The notes: generated by a model from the sequence alone, not told the origin. Shown: positions 36,081 through 45,323, counted from the first letter of the stretch. The stretch: DNA of 64,000 nt from Geodermatophilus sabuli (GCF_900215145.1 NZ_OBDO01000007.1:248001-312000), one strand, 5' to 3'. Numbers and translations are program-made.

Positions 36081-37712
36081 ATGGCTGTCTCGTCTGCCGG
36101 AGCCCCGGCTCGGCACTGGTATCGCGACCGTGGCATCGCCACGCGGATCTTCGCCCTCTGTTCCGCCCTCGTCCTGGGGATGGCGGCGGCGACGGTCTCC
36201 GGCGTCGTGGGCACGAGCCGGATCAGCGACCTCAACGCCGAGGCGACGGCGGCCGTGGGGGTCCAGCGCACGGTCGAGGCCGCCCGCTACGACCTGCTCT
36301 GGGCCGCCAACTGGCAGAACATCACCGCCTGGAAGGCCCGGGTCGACGGTGGCCCCGTGGCCGCCGACCCGAACGGCGACAACATCGCCGCCTACCGGGA
36401 CGGCGCGAGCGGCTTCGAGGAGCTGTTCGCCCTCGACCGGTCGCTGCTCGACCAGCAGGGCCGGGACAGCCTCGACGCGATCGAGCAGAACTGGTCGGCG
36501 ATGAGCGACTACAACGACCAGATCTTCGCGCTGTGGGCGCAGGGCCGGCTCGACGAGGGCGACGCCCTGTCCACCGGCGACAAGTGGGACGTCTTCTACG
36601 TGCTCGACCAGGCGATGACCGAGCTGGTCGACTCCGTGGACGCCCGCGTCGCCCGGACGGCCGAGGACGCCGCCGCGGCCGAGACCGAGACCGTCGTCGT
36701 CTCCGTCCTGGTGGCCGTGCTGGCCTTCCTGCTCGGCGGCGGGCTCGCCCTCGTCGTCTCGCGGGGTGTCGTCCGCGGCGTCCGGGACGTCAAGGCCGGC
36801 CTGGAGCGGCTGGCCGCCCGGGACCTCACCGTCTCCCTGCCGGTGCGCGGGAACGACGAGCTGGGGCAGATGGCCGCCGCCCTCAACACGGCCGCGGAGG
36901 CGATGGCCACGACGGTCGGCGAGATCGTCGCGTCCGCCGGCGCGGTGGCCGCGGCCTCGGAGGAGCTGTCGGCGTCCTCGGCGCAGATCGCGGCGTCGGC
37001 GGAGGAGACCAGCGCGCAGTCCGGCGTCGTGGCCTCGGCCGCCGAGGAGGTCACCCGGGGCGTGGAGACGGTGGCCGCGGGTGCGGAGCAGATGGGGGCG
37101 TCGATCCGGGAGATCGCCCAGAACGCGAACGAGGCGGCGCGCGTGGCGGCCGCGGCGGTGGCCGAGGCGGAGTCGACGACGGCGACCATCACCAGGCTCG
37201 GGGACTCCTCGAGGGAGATCGGTGACGTGGTGAAGGTGATCACCTCGATCGCCGAGCAGACCAACCTGCTGGCGTTGAACGCCACCATCGAGGCGGCGCG
37301 GGCCGGTGAGGCCGGCAAGGGCTTCGCGGTCGTGGCCAACGAGGTCAAGGAGCTCGCCCAGGAGACGGCCAAGGCCACCGAGGACATCGCCCGCCGGGTC
37401 GAGGCCATCCAGGGCGACACGACCGGCGCGGTGACCGCGATCGGCCGCATCAGCGAGGTCATCGGCCGGATCAACGACTTCCAGCTCACCATCGCCAGCG
37501 CGGTGGAGGAGCAGACCGCCACGACCAGTGAGATGTCCCGGTCGGTGGCCGAGGCCGCGAGCGGTTCGGGGGAGATCGCCGCCAACATCACGGGTGTCTC
37601 CGGCGCGGCCGACGCGACCACCCAGGCGCTGACCCAGACCCGCACCGCCGTCGACGAGCTGTCCCGCATGGCGGTCGACCTGCGCGCCGGGGTCGCCCGG
37701 TTCACCTACTGA
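36081..37712 (+). CDS. methyl-accepting chemotaxis protein 2
   Basis: 543 residues. Helix 1 [22 protein letters not shown], a periplasmic domain of about 160 residues unlike those of receptors 1 and 3, helix 2 [26 protein letters not shown] ([21 protein letters not shown]), then the same signalling hairpin ending ARFTY. The sensor has an N-terminal [18 protein letters not shown] stretch, suggesting a different ligand. ATG 36081 has only a weak GAGA ahead. A 111-bp stretch of its signalling tip is identical to receptor 3. Confidence 0.93.
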   Translation: MAVSSAGAPARHWYRDRGIATRIFALCSALVLGMAAATVSGVVGTSRISDLNAEATAAVGVQRTVEAARYDLLWAANWQNITAWKARVDGGPVAADPNGDNIAAYRDGASGFEELFALDRSLLDQQGRDSLDAIEQNWSAMSDYNDQIFALWAQGRLDEGDALSTGDKWDVFYVLDQAMTELVDSVDARVARTAEDAAAAETETVVVSVLVAVLAFLLGGGLALVVSRGVVRGVRDVKAGLERLAARDLTVSLPVRGNDELGQMAAALNTAAEAMATTVGEIVASAGAVAAASEELSASSAQIAASAEETSAQSGVVASAAEEVTRGVETVAAGAEQMGASIREIAQNANEAARVAAAAVAEAESTTATITRLGDSSREIGDVVKVITSIAEQTNLLALNATIEAARAGEAGKGFAVVANEVKELAQETAKATEDIARRVEAIQGDTTGAVTAIGRISEVIGRINDFQLTIASAVEEQTATTSEMSRSVAEAASGSGEIAANITGVSGAADATTQALTQTRTAVDELSRMAVDLRAGVARFTY

Positions 37713-37721
37713 CAACACCGC

Positions 37722-37760
37722 GAGAGGGGCGCCCGGCCGATGCGGCCGGGCGCCCCTCTC
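37722..37760 (+). terminator. hairpin terminator after receptor 2
   Basis: Perfect 17-bp stem starting GAGAGGGGCGCCCGGCC with a five-base loop, nine bases after the receptor 2 stop. Confidence 0.88.
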
Positions 37761-37783
37761 GCCATTCCAGGAATGGTGGCGCT

Positions 37784-37822
37784 GTCGACATGGTGACCGC
37801 GGCGATGCGGTCACCGACATTT
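37784..37822 (+). promoter_or_regulatory. chemotaxis promoter-like motif, copy 3
   Basis: GTCGACA, 21 bases, then CACCGACATTT, 150 bp before receptor 3 and immediately after the receptor 2 terminator. Confidence 0.5.
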
Positions 37823-37971
37823 CTGGAACGCGCTCCGCGACACGTCCGCGAATGTGCGACGGCCGCGTCCGGCGGCGTTCACCATTCCTCCACGCACCGA
37901 CGACAGCGACGTCAGACGGTCCGGTGCGCCCCACCACCATTCCTGAACTGCCTTATGCGAGGAGCACCACC

Positions 37972-39585
37972 ATGACCACTGCTGCCGTCCCTGCACGTCG
38001 CGGACGTTCGGGCGGGTGGTTCGCCGACCGCCCGGTCGGGATGAAGATCGGTGCGGCCGTCGCGGTGCTCGCGATCGTGGCGCTGACCATGACCGTCCTC
38101 GCGGTGTCCCGGATCACCGCGCTGGACGACGCCTCCGGGCGCATCAACGAGAACGTGGTCACCCTCGCCGACCTGTCCAACATCCAGCGCTCCTGGCAGG
38201 GCGACCGCTCCCGCTACAACGCCTACGCCCTGACGGACGCGCAGGGCCGGGTGGCCATGCGGGCCGACCTCGCCGAGCGCCGGGAGACCATCGAGGAGCA
38301 GCTGGACGAGTACGCGGAGGTGACGGTCAACCGCGAGGCCTTCGAGGTCTTCCGCGGGCACGTGGACGACTACTACGGGGTCGCCGACGGGCAGCTGCTC
38401 CCCGCGGCCGACCGGGGCGACCTGGCCACCGCCGGCCAGCTCATCACCGGCCCGCTGCAGGCCTCCTCGGACCTGATCATGGACGAGTACCAGGCCATGC
38501 AGGACCGCCGCGTCGCGGCCGGGCAGGCCGACACCGACGACGCCGGGGCGATCGCGTCGTCCGCCGTCCTCACCCTGTGGCTGGCGCTCGCGGCGGGCAT
38601 CGCCGTCTCCGGTGGACTCACCGTCTACGTCATCCGCCGGATCGTCGGTACGGTGCGGTCGGTGCAGGCCTCGGTGGAGGCGCTGGCCCGCGGGGACCTG
38701 ACGGTGGCCCCCGAGGTGACCGGCCGCGACGAGCTGGGCCGCATGGCCGACGCGCTGGGCACCGCGCAGGAGAACCTGCGGGACGTGCTGTCGTCGGTGG
38801 CGGCCTCGGCGGACGCGGTGGCAGCCTCGTCGGAGGAGCTGTCGGCGTCGTCGGCGCAGATCTCGGCGTCGGCGGAGGAGACCTCGGCCCAGTCCGGCGT
38901 GGTCGCCGGCGCCGCCGAGGAGGTCTCCCGCAACGTGCAGACCGTCGCCGCGGGAGCCGAGCAGATGGGGGCGTCGATCCGGGAGATCGCGACCAACGCC
39001 GCCGAGGCCTCCGACGTCGCCACCCGCGCCGTCACCGCCGCCGCGACCACGACCGCCACCGTCGCCAAGCTGGGTGACTCCTCGGCCGAGATCGGCAACG
39101 TCGTCAAGGTCATCACCAGCATCGCCGAGCAGACCAACCTGCTGGCGCTGAACGCCACCATCGAGGCCGCGCGCGCCGGTGAGGCCGGCAAGGGCTTCGC
39201 GGTCGTGGCCAACGAGGTCAAGGAGCTCGCCCAGGAGACGGCCAAGGCCACCGAGGACATCGCCCGCCGGGTCGAGGCCATCCAGCACGACACGACCGCG
39301 GCGGTGACCGCGATCGACGAGATCTCGCAGATCGTGGCGCAGATCTCCGACCGGCAGACCACCATCGCCAGCGCGGTGGAGGAGCAGACCGCCACCACCG
39401 GCGAGATGTCCCGCTCGGTGCAGGAGGCCGCACAGGGCACCGGCCAGATCGCCGAGAACATCACCGGCGTCTCCGGCGCCGCCGATGCGACCACCCAGGC
39501 GTTGTCCCAGACCCGCAGCGCCGTCGACGAGCTGTCCCGCATGGCCGCCGAACTGCGGAACGGGGTCTCGCGCTTCACCTACTGA
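37972..39585 (+). CDS. methyl-accepting chemotaxis protein 3
   Basis: 537 residues. Same design as receptor 1: basic N-terminus with [14 protein letters not shown], helix 1 [19 protein letters not shown], a bundle sensor sharing the [12 protein letters not shown] motif with receptor 1, helix 2 [27 protein letters not shown] and the signalling hairpin, ending SRFTY. ATG 37972 follows GAGGAG. Its signalling tip is a DNA mosaic, one half matching receptor 1 and the next half matching receptor 2 exactly. Confidence 0.93.
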   Translation: MTTAAVPARRGRSGGWFADRPVGMKIGAAVAVLAIVALTMTVLAVSRITALDDASGRINENVVTLADLSNIQRSWQGDRSRYNAYALTDAQGRVAMRADLAERRETIEEQLDEYAEVTVNREAFEVFRGHVDDYYGVADGQLLPAADRGDLATAGQLITGPLQASSDLIMDEYQAMQDRRVAAGQADTDDAGAIASSAVLTLWLALAAGIAVSGGLTVYVIRRIVGTVRSVQASVEALARGDLTVAPEVTGRDELGRMADALGTAQENLRDVLSSVAASADAVAASSEELSASSAQISASAEETSAQSGVVAGAAEEVSRNVQTVAAGAEQMGASIREIATNAAEASDVATRAVTAAATTTATVAKLGDSSAEIGNVVKVITSIAEQTNLLALNATIEAARAGEAGKGFAVVANEVKELAQETAKATEDIARRVEAIQHDTTAAVTAIDEISQIVAQISDRQTTIASAVEEQTATTGEMSRSVQEAAQGTGQIAENITGVSGAADATTQALSQTRSAVDELSRMAAELRNGVSRFTY

Positions 39586-39622
39586 CGGGGGTGGGGGCAC
39601 CGGCCCCACGTGCCCGTCCCGT

Positions 39623-39661
39623 CCCGCGGGTCAGGCCCAGCTGTTGGGCTTGACCCGCGGG
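39623..39661 (+). terminator. hairpin between receptor 3 and cheA
   Basis: CCCGCGGGTCAGGCCCA pairs with TGGGCTTGACCCGCGGG across a five-base loop, with one internal mismatch. It lies 38 bases after the receptor 3 stop and 63 before cheA, so it may end the receptor transcript or attenuate read-through into cheA. Confidence 0.7.
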
Positions 39662-39723
39662 CACCCCCCGCCGATGACCTCCCCGAAGCGTGTGCAGCGC
39701 CGGGGTCGAGAGAGAAGAGCAAC

Positions 39724-42057
39724 GTGGACGGTCTGGACGACATCGTCGAGGAGTTCCTGGTCGAGAGCCACGAGAACCTCGACCAGCTGGACACCGACCT
39801 GGTCGCCCTGGAGCAGGAGCCCGACTCGCGGGAGCGGCTGTCGAGCATCTTCCGCACGATCCACACGATCAAGGGCACCAGCGGCTTCCTGGCCTTCCAC
39901 CGCCTGGAGGAGGTCACCCACGTCGGGGAGAACATGCTCTCCCGGCTGCGGGACGGCGCCCTCGCGCTGACCCCCACCCGGACCAGCGTGCTGCTCCAGA
40001 TGGTCGACACGGTGCGCTCGCTGCTGGCCTCCATCGAGGCCACCGGCGGCGAGGGCTCGGTCGACGTCTCCGCCGTCGTGGCGGCGATCAGCGCGGCGAT
40101 GGAGGACGCTCCGGTCCCCGCGGCCCCGGTTCCCGCCGAGCAGCCGGCTGCGGAGGAGCCCGCGCTCGAGGAGGCGCCGGTCGCCGCCGCTCCCGAGGCC
40201 GCCCAGTCCCTCGTCCCCGCTCCGGCCCCCGCCGTGGAGGTGCCCTCGCCCGTGTCCGAGACCCGCGTCCCCGCGTCCCGGCGTGAGCCGGTGCTCGAGG
40301 CGCCCGAGCACGCCGAGGCCGACACCCCGGCCGCCGACGCCGCCGGCGGCCAGGCCCGCCGGGCCGTCGCCGACAGCACGATCCGGGTGGACGTCGACCT
40401 GCTCGACGAGCTGATGCTGCTGGTCGGCGAGCTGGTGCTGACCCGCAACCAGATCGTCCAGTACGTCGGCCGCTCCAACGACACCGACCTGGTGCGCGCC
40501 TCGCAGCGGCTGAACCTGATCGCCAGCGAGCTGCAGGAGGGCGTCATGAAGACGCGCATGCAGCCGATCGACCACATCTGGTCCAAGCTGCCGCGCGTCG
40601 TCCGCGACCTGGGCCTGCAGTGCGGCAAGAGCGTCCGCCTGGAGATGGAGGGCCGCGACACCGAGCTGGACAAGACGCTGCTCGAGGCGGTCAAGGACCC
40701 GCTGACCCACCTGGTCCGCAACTCCGTCGACCACGGCATCGAGGCCCCCGAGGACCGCCGCGCGGCCGGCAAGCCCACCGAGGGCGTGCTGACCCTGCGC
40801 GCCAAGCACGAGAGCGGCCAGGTCGTGGTCGAGGTCGCCGACGACGGTGCCGGCATCGACCCGGCCAAGGTGGGCGCCAAGGCCGTCGAGCGCGGCCTCA
40901 TCACCGCCGACGCCCTCGCGCGGACCAGCCCGGCCGACGTCCTGCAGATGATCTTCCTGCCGGGCTTCTCCACCGCCGCCGCCGTCACCAACGTCTCCGG
41001 CCGCGGTGTCGGCATGGACGTCGTCAAGACCAACATCGAGTCCATCGGCGGCACCATCGAGGTCGAGTCGGTGCCCGGTGAGGGCACCGTCTGCCGGCTG
41101 CGGATCCCGCTGACGCTGGCGATCGTCCCCGCGCTGACCGTCGAGTGCGCCGGCGACCGCTACGCGATCCCGCAGATCAGCCTCCAGGAGCTCGTGTCGC
41201 TGGACGCGGAGAAGGCGGCCACCGCGGTCGAGGAGGTCGGTGGCGCGCCGGTCTACCGCCTGCGCGGCGAGCTGCTGCCCCTGGTCCGGCTCACCGACGT
41301 CCTCGGGCTGACCTCCGACCGGCACGACGGCCACGTCGTCATCGCCGTCCTCCGCTCCGAGGGACGCCGCTTCGGCCTCGTCGTCGACCGGGTGATCAAC
41401 ACCGAGGAGATCGTCGTCAAGGCCGTCGGCGGCCAGCTCAAGGCGATCGGTCTGTACTCCGGGGCCACCGTCCTCGGCGACGGCACCGTGGCGCTGATCC
41501 TCGATGTCCAGGCCCTCGCCCGCCGGGCGCTGCGCGCCGAGACCAACGAGCGCCAGGAGTCCCGCCTGGCGGCCCTGAGCGCCGCGGCCACCGACACCGA
41601 GCGGCAGCGGATGCTGCTGGCCGCCATCGGCGGCGGCCGCCGGGTCGCCATCCCGCTCGACACGGTGACCCGCCTGGAGCAGGTGCGCACCGAGTCGGTG
41701 GAGCGGGTCGGCAACCGCGAGGTCGTGCAGTACCGCGGCGCGATCCTGCCGATCGTCCGGCTGGACCGGCACCTGGGCGCCTACGGCGAGAGCGACCACG
41801 AGGTGCTCGAGGTCATCGTCTACAGCGACCACGGGCGCAGCGTCGCCATCGTGGTCGAGGAGATCCTCGACATCGTCGACGGCGAGGCGGCCGTCCGCAG
41901 CGACATCGACGACATGGGCCTGCTCGGGTCGGCGGTGCTCGGCGACAAGGTGACCGAGCTGCTCGACGTCCGCGCGGCGATCCTGGCCGCCGACCCCGCC
42001 TTCTACTCCGCTCCCGTGACGCCGGCCGGCGTCCCGGCGTCCCTCCTGGAGGCCTGA
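39724..42057 (+). CDS. cheA: chemotaxis histidine kinase CheA with two CheW-like domains
   Basis: 777 residues. HPt domain 1-105 with the phosphorylated His47 in FRTIHTIKGTSGF; an Ala/Pro/Glu linker (about 125-215) in place of a recognisable P2 CheY-docking domain; dimerisation helices (STIRVDVDLLDELMLLVGELVLTRN); an HATPase domain with N-box HLVRNSVDHGIE near 330, DDGAGID near 375 and GRGVGMDVVK; then two consecutive CheW-like domains (about 459-600 and 617-755), both with the ILP/LLPLVRL pattern. GTG start 39724 follows GAGAGAAGAG. cheW follows with one spacer base, so they are translated together. It phosphorylates CheY and CheB proteins encoded at 45.5-48.7 kb. Confidence 0.95.
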   Translation: MDGLDDIVEEFLVESHENLDQLDTDLVALEQEPDSRERLSSIFRTIHTIKGTSGFLAFHRLEEVTHVGENMLSRLRDGALALTPTRTSVLLQMVDTVRSLLASIEATGGEGSVDVSAVVAAISAAMEDAPVPAAPVPAEQPAAEEPALEEAPVAAAPEAAQSLVPAPAPAVEVPSPVSETRVPASRREPVLEAPEHAEADTPAADAAGGQARRAVADSTIRVDVDLLDELMLLVGELVLTRNQIVQYVGRSNDTDLVRASQRLNLIASELQEGVMKTRMQPIDHIWSKLPRVVRDLGLQCGKSVRLEMEGRDTELDKTLLEAVKDPLTHLVRNSVDHGIEAPEDRRAAGKPTEGVLTLRAKHESGQVVVEVADDGAGIDPAKVGAKAVERGLITADALARTSPADVLQMIFLPGFSTAAAVTNVSGRGVGMDVVKTNIESIGGTIEVESVPGEGTVCRLRIPLTLAIVPALTVECAGDRYAIPQISLQELVSLDAEKAATAVEEVGGAPVYRLRGELLPLVRLTDVLGLTSDRHDGHVVIAVLRSEGRRFGLVVDRVINTEEIVVKAVGGQLKAIGLYSGATVLGDGTVALILDVQALARRALRAETNERQESRLAALSAAATDTERQRMLLAAIGGGRRVAIPLDTVTRLEQVRTESVERVGNREVVQYRGAILPIVRLDRHLGAYGESDHEVLEVIVYSDHGRSVAIVVEEILDIVDGEAAVRSDIDDMGLLGSAVLGDKVTELLDVRAAILAADPAFYSAPVTPAGVPASLLEA

Positions 42058-42058
42058 G

Positions 42059-42511
42059 ATGACTGCCGTGACCGAACCGCAGGCGCCGGCCGTCGGCGGC
42101 CAGCTGGCCACCTTCTGGCTGGACGGCGACCTCTACGGCGTCGAGGTGGCGCACGTGCAGGAGGTGCTGCGCAGCCAGGGGCTGACCCGGGTGCCGCTCG
42201 CGCCCGCCGCCGTGGCCGGCCTGATCAACCTGCGCGGGCAGGTGGTGACCGCGATCGAGCTGCGGGAGCGGCTGGGCCGCCCGCCGCGCCCCGAGGGCAT
42301 CGACGCGGTGGTGATCGTCGTCCGGCTGCACGGGGAGGCGGTCAGCCTGCTCGTCGACGCGATCGCCGACGTCGTCGACGTCGACCCGGCCGACTTCGAG
42401 GCGCCGCCGGACACCCTGGACGGCTCGGCCCGCGAGCTGATCCGTGGGGCGTTCAAGCTCGACGGGCAGCTGCTGCTGGCCCTCGACGTCCAGAAGGCCG
42501 TCAGCGCCTAG
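42059..42511 (+). CDS. cheW: chemotaxis coupling protein CheW
   Basis: 150 residues: LATFWLDGDLYGVEVAHVQEVLRSQGLTRVPLAPAAVAGLINLRGQVVTAIELRERL in outline is the first CheW subdomain, and VVIVVRLHGEAVSLLVDAIADVVDV the second. It links receptors to CheA. The ATG is one base after the cheA stop. A strong hairpin at 42591-42637 probably ends the cheA-cheW transcript. Confidence 0.95.
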   Translation: MTAVTEPQAPAVGGQLATFWLDGDLYGVEVAHVQEVLRSQGLTRVPLAPAAVAGLINLRGQVVTAIELRERLGRPPRPEGIDAVVIVVRLHGEAVSLLVDAIADVVDVDPADFEAPPDTLDGSARELIRGAFKLDGQLLLALDVQKAVSA

Positions 42512-42926
42512 CCGTCGCCGGTTTCACGGGAACCGCTATCGGACCCGGGCGCGGCCGGACTTCCCCGACGGCCGACGCCCCGCCTCCCCGACCCCGGTCG
42601 GGCGGTCCCTCGCTCCGGAGGGCCGCCCGGCCGGGGTCGCGGCGTTCCCGGGTGACGAGGCGGCCGCGAACGCGGCCGCGGTCGAGTCGCTCGGCGCCGG
42701 CGACGCGAGCGTCCTCGCGAGCGAGGTGGAGGACGCCGCCGACGAGGACGCCGACCACCCGAGGTGAGCACGTTCGGTGATCGATCGCTGACGGGAACGC
42801 AGGGGACGCGCAGGGAGCGGCCTGCGGGGGTCCGGCGATCGGGTGACGGTGACGTGGCGCTTCCCGGTGATCACGGTCAGCATGGGCTGACCTCACCTCG
42901 GGGGACGTGGATCGGGAGGCGCTGTC
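42512..42926. other. 415-bp intergenic region between cheW and the orphan gene
   Basis: Contains the cheW terminator hairpin (listed separately) and short open frames on both strands that lack start signals or family similarity. One plus-strand frame ends in an Ala/Asp/Glu-rich run (about 42640-42767), possibly a gene remnant. Nothing else is recognised. Confidence 0.6.
42591..42637 (+). terminator. long hairpin after cheW
   Basis: ACCCCGGTCGGGCGG pairs with CCGCCCGGCCGGGGT (one G-T wobble), and inside it CCCTC pairs with GAGGG, giving about 20 base pairs with one bulge. Confidence 0.85.
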
Positions 42927-43811
42927 GTGCCCTACTCGCTGGTCAGTGCCGCCACTCTCGGCTTCGACCTGGTCCGGTTGCCCGCCGGACGGGCCGTCGC
43001 CGACGCCCTGCTGGCCGGGCTCGCGGCCGACGCCGCGACGCTGGAGCAGCTCGGTTCGGTCCACCCGGCCACGGGCCGCGACCGCGAGTTCCGCACGGTG
43101 CTCGCCGTCCGGTCGCGCAAGGCCCGCGAGCTCGCCGTCTCCGTGCCGCACGTGCGCACCGCCGCGGCCGACCTGCCCGGCACCGACCGCACCGCCGCCC
43201 TCGTGGCCCAGCTGGAGCGCAGCACCATCGGGGACGTCGTCGCCCTGGAGCGGGTGCTCCGCGAGGACGTCCTCGGACCCGAGCACCCGGCCGTGGCGCT
43301 GGTCGACGCCGACGTCCTCGCCGCGGCCGCCGACGTCCTCGCCGACGCCGCCGTCGGCGCCTGGGCCGCCGCCGTGCTGCCGCCGCTGGTGCACCGCCAG
43401 CTGACCGGGCCGTTCGCCGTCGCGACCGCGGCCGGCATGGTCGGGACGCCGGAGCTCGGCCTCGGCCCCGCCACCGCCGAGCTCACCGACCTGCTGGCCG
43501 GGCTGCGCACACTGGACGCCGCCGGCCGGGCGCGCTGGCAGGCCGCGGTCGACGCCGCCCGCGCCGAGCGCCGGCCGTGGGCGACGGCCATGCACGAGGC
43601 GTCGTGGGCCGCGCACGTTTCCGGCCGCACGCGCACCCTCGCCACCGCCCAGCTGCTCGCCGTCCAGGCGTTCCTCGACGGCGGATTCGACGCCGCGACC
43701 GCCGCCGCCGGCACCTGGAACGCCGTGGCCGGCTGCGTGCAGGGGATCGTCATGGGCGACCTGCTCGGCGCCGACGCCCTCGCGGTGCTGCTCGCCCCCC
43801 ACCAGGCATAG
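42927..43811 (+). CDS. conserved-looking hypothetical protein, 294 aa
   Basis: GTG start 42927 after a weak GGGAGG. The protein is soluble, Ala/Val/Leu-rich and almost entirely helical, with no cysteine motif, signal peptide or membrane segment. Sequences such as RDREFRTVLAVRSRKARELAVSV, EASWAAHVSGRTRTLATAQLLAVQAFLDGGFD and the closing GTWNAVAGCVQGIVMGDLLG are distinctive but not a family I recognise. It is placed between cheA-cheW and glgC and shares a stop-codon hairpin with glgC. Codon usage matches its neighbours, so it is probably a real vertical gene. Function unknown. Confidence 0.7.
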   Translation: MPYSLVSAATLGFDLVRLPAGRAVADALLAGLAADAATLEQLGSVHPATGRDREFRTVLAVRSRKARELAVSVPHVRTAAADLPGTDRTAALVAQLERSTIGDVVALERVLREDVLGPEHPAVALVDADVLAAAADVLADAAVGAWAAAVLPPLVHRQLTGPFAVATAAGMVGTPELGLGPATAELTDLLAGLRTLDAAGRARWQAAVDAARAERRPWATAMHEASWAAHVSGRTRTLATAQLLAVQAFLDGGFDAATAAAGTWNAVAGCVQGIVMGDLLGADALAVLLAPHQA

Positions 43812-43860
43812 GAGGCGGTTCCCACGTCCTGAGCGGGTGGACGTGGAATCGCTTCCTATG
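43807..43860. terminator. bidirectional hairpin containing both stop codons
   Basis: CATAGGAGGCGGTTCCC then ACGTCC pairs across about nine bases with GGACGTGGAATCGCTTCCTATG (one bulge, two wobble-type positions). Each arm begins with GCATAG, so the TAG stops of the converging orphan and glgC genes lie at the base of the stem on either side. Confidence 0.88.
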
Positions 43861-45043
43861 CCTCGTCCTCGTCGGGGTCGGGGTGGCGTGCGCCGGCGGT
43901 GAGCTCGGTACCGGCCCCGACGGTGGCCTCGCGGCCGACCAGCGTGATCTCGCCGTCCCCGCCGACCGAGGCGCCCTCGCCGATCTCGACCCGGTCGTCG
44001 AGGACCGCGCGGGTGACCGTGGCGCCGGTGCGCACCCGGGCGCCCGGCAGCAGCACCGAGTCCACGACGGTGGCGCCGGCTTCCACGACGACGCCGGGGG
44101 AGAGCACCGAGCCGATCACCCGCCCGGCGACCCGCGTGCCGCCGGACACCAGGCTGCCCTCGATCTCCGCGCCACGCAGCACCCGGGCGGCGCTGTGCCG
44201 TCCCCCGCGGGTGTGCACCGCCCAGGCCGGGTCGTCGAGGTCCAGCGGCGGTTCGGGGGAGAGGAAGTCCTGGTGCGCCGCCCAGTACGCCGGGATGGTC
44301 CCGACGTCCCGCCAGTAGGAGTCCAGAGCGTGCGCGCGGGCCCGCCCGTCGCGGGTCTGCGCGGGCAGCAGGTGGCTGCCGAGGTCCTCCAGACCCTCCT
44401 CGCCGACCTCCGTGCTCAGCGTCTCCAGCCGGTCCAGCGTCGGGCCGGGGGAGAAGACGAACACCTCGTTGGTCGCGGTGGTCGTGCGCGGCTGGTCGGG
44501 CTTGTAGGCGTAGTCCCGGACCCGGTCGCCGTCGCCCACCTCGACGATGCCGTAGCGGGCGGCGTCGTCCGCGGCCACCTCGGTGGTCACCATCGTCACC
44601 TCGGCGCCGGACTCCAGGTGCCCGTCGACGACCTCCCGGTAGTCCAGCTTGTAGACGGCGTCGGCGCTGACCACGACCAGCGCGTCGGCGGCGAAGTCCC
44701 GGATCAGGGGCGCGTAGCGCCACAGCGAGTCCGCCGTGCCCGACACCCAGCCGCCCCGCTCGGTGCCCCGGTACGGCGGCAGGGTGAGCAGGCCGCCGGC
44801 GGTCCGGTCGAGGTCCCACGGCCGGCCGTTGGCCAGGTGCTGGGCCAGCGAGGTCGGGTGGAACTGCACCGACACCCAGACGTCGGAGACGTGCGAGTGC
44901 TGGCAGTTGCTCAGCGGGAAGTCGATGAGCCGGTAGACGCCGGCGAACGGGACGGCGGGCTTGGCGCGCTGATCGGTCAGCAGCTCCAGGCGGCCGCCCG
45001 CGCCACCGGCGAGGACGAGGACGAGGACACGGGGGAGCGCCAT
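43856..45043 (-). CDS. glgC: glucose-1-phosphate adenylyltransferase
   Basis: Makes ADP-glucose for glycogen. 395 residues: nucleotidyltransferase motif VLAGGAGGRLELLTDQRAKPAVPFAG, IDFPLSNCQHS, YRGTERGGWVSGTADSL (in place of the usual P..W..GTADA), VVSADAVYKLDYREV, DVGTIPAYWAAHQDFL, and a left-handed beta-helix C-terminus of VVVEAGATVVDSVLLPGARV-type hexapeptides. The first 19 codons of the longer frame lack family similarity, so ATG 45043 is used. Its position inside a chemotaxis island is unexplained; pgm at 11.4 kb could supply its substrate. Confidence 0.9.
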   Translation of the reverse strand: MALPRVLVLVLAGGAGGRLELLTDQRAKPAVPFAGVYRLIDFPLSNCQHSHVSDVWVSVQFHPTSLAQHLANGRPWDLDRTAGGLLTLPPYRGTERGGWVSGTADSLWRYAPLIRDFAADALVVVSADAVYKLDYREVVDGHLESGAEVTMVTTEVAADDAARYGIVEVGDGDRVRDYAYKPDQPRTTTATNEVFVFSPGPTLDRLETLSTEVGEEGLEDLGSHLLPAQTRDGRARAHALDSYWRDVGTIPAYWAAHQDFLSPEPPLDLDDPAWAVHTRGGRHSAARVLRGAEIEGSLVSGGTRVAGRVIGSVLSPGVVVEAGATVVDSVLLPGARVRTGATVTRAVLDDRVEIGEGASVGGDGEITLVGREATVGAGTELTAGARHPDPDEDEA

Positions 45044-45120
45044 GACATCCCGCCTACCCCGGCTGCTCGGCTCTGACGCCGCGAGCGCAGGACGGCGCAC
45101 GGCGCGCCGGCGGCCTGGCC

Positions 45121-45200
45121 CACCGCGGAGCGTCCTGGCTCACCGCGGAGCGTCCTGGCTCGGCGCGGAGCGTCCTGGCTCACCGCGGAGCGTCCTGGCT
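45121..45200. repeat. four tandem 20-bp repeats
   Basis: Four copies of CACCGCGGAGCGTCCTGGCT; the third begins CGGC instead of CACC. They lie upstream of glgC (minus strand) and of cheB (plus strand). The last copy runs into a 12-bp-stem hairpin. Confidence 0.95.
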
Positions 45201-45225
45201 CGGCGCCGGGGACGAGCCAGGACGC
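45190..45225. repeat. dispersed hairpin element, copy 1
   Basis: GCGTCCTGGCTC, a 12-base loop, then GAGCCAGGACGC. After 14 further bases comes GGCTGATCGTGC. The same stem, loop length and tag sequence occur at 61632-61680. Confidence 0.9.
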
Positions 45226-45285
45226 CCTACGACCAGCCGGGCTGATCGTGCGGGGAGAGGTCACCCCGGGTTGCGTCGGAGACGA

Positions 45286-45323
45286 GTCGACACATGACGC
45301 GAAATGGTCGGTGACCGCATTTT
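45286..45323 (+). promoter_or_regulatory. chemotaxis promoter-like motif, copy 4
   Basis: GTCGACA, 20 bases, then GACCGCATTTT, 213 bp before the cheB start, within an unusually AT-rich patch for this chromosome (45296-45360). Confidence 0.5.

Noticed and set aside
42521-42534. GTTTCACGGGAACC as a fifth parS-like site
   Set aside because: One central base is missing, which breaks the palindrome register that ParB needs.
42536-42883. A minus-strand 115-codon frame after cheW
   Set aside because: Ser/Ala/Arg-rich shadow with no start signal; it overlaps the terminator hairpin.
45121-45200. Tandem 20-bp repeats resembling a short CRISPR array
   Set aside because: There are no spacers between units and no cas genes nearby; it is a simple tandem repeat.
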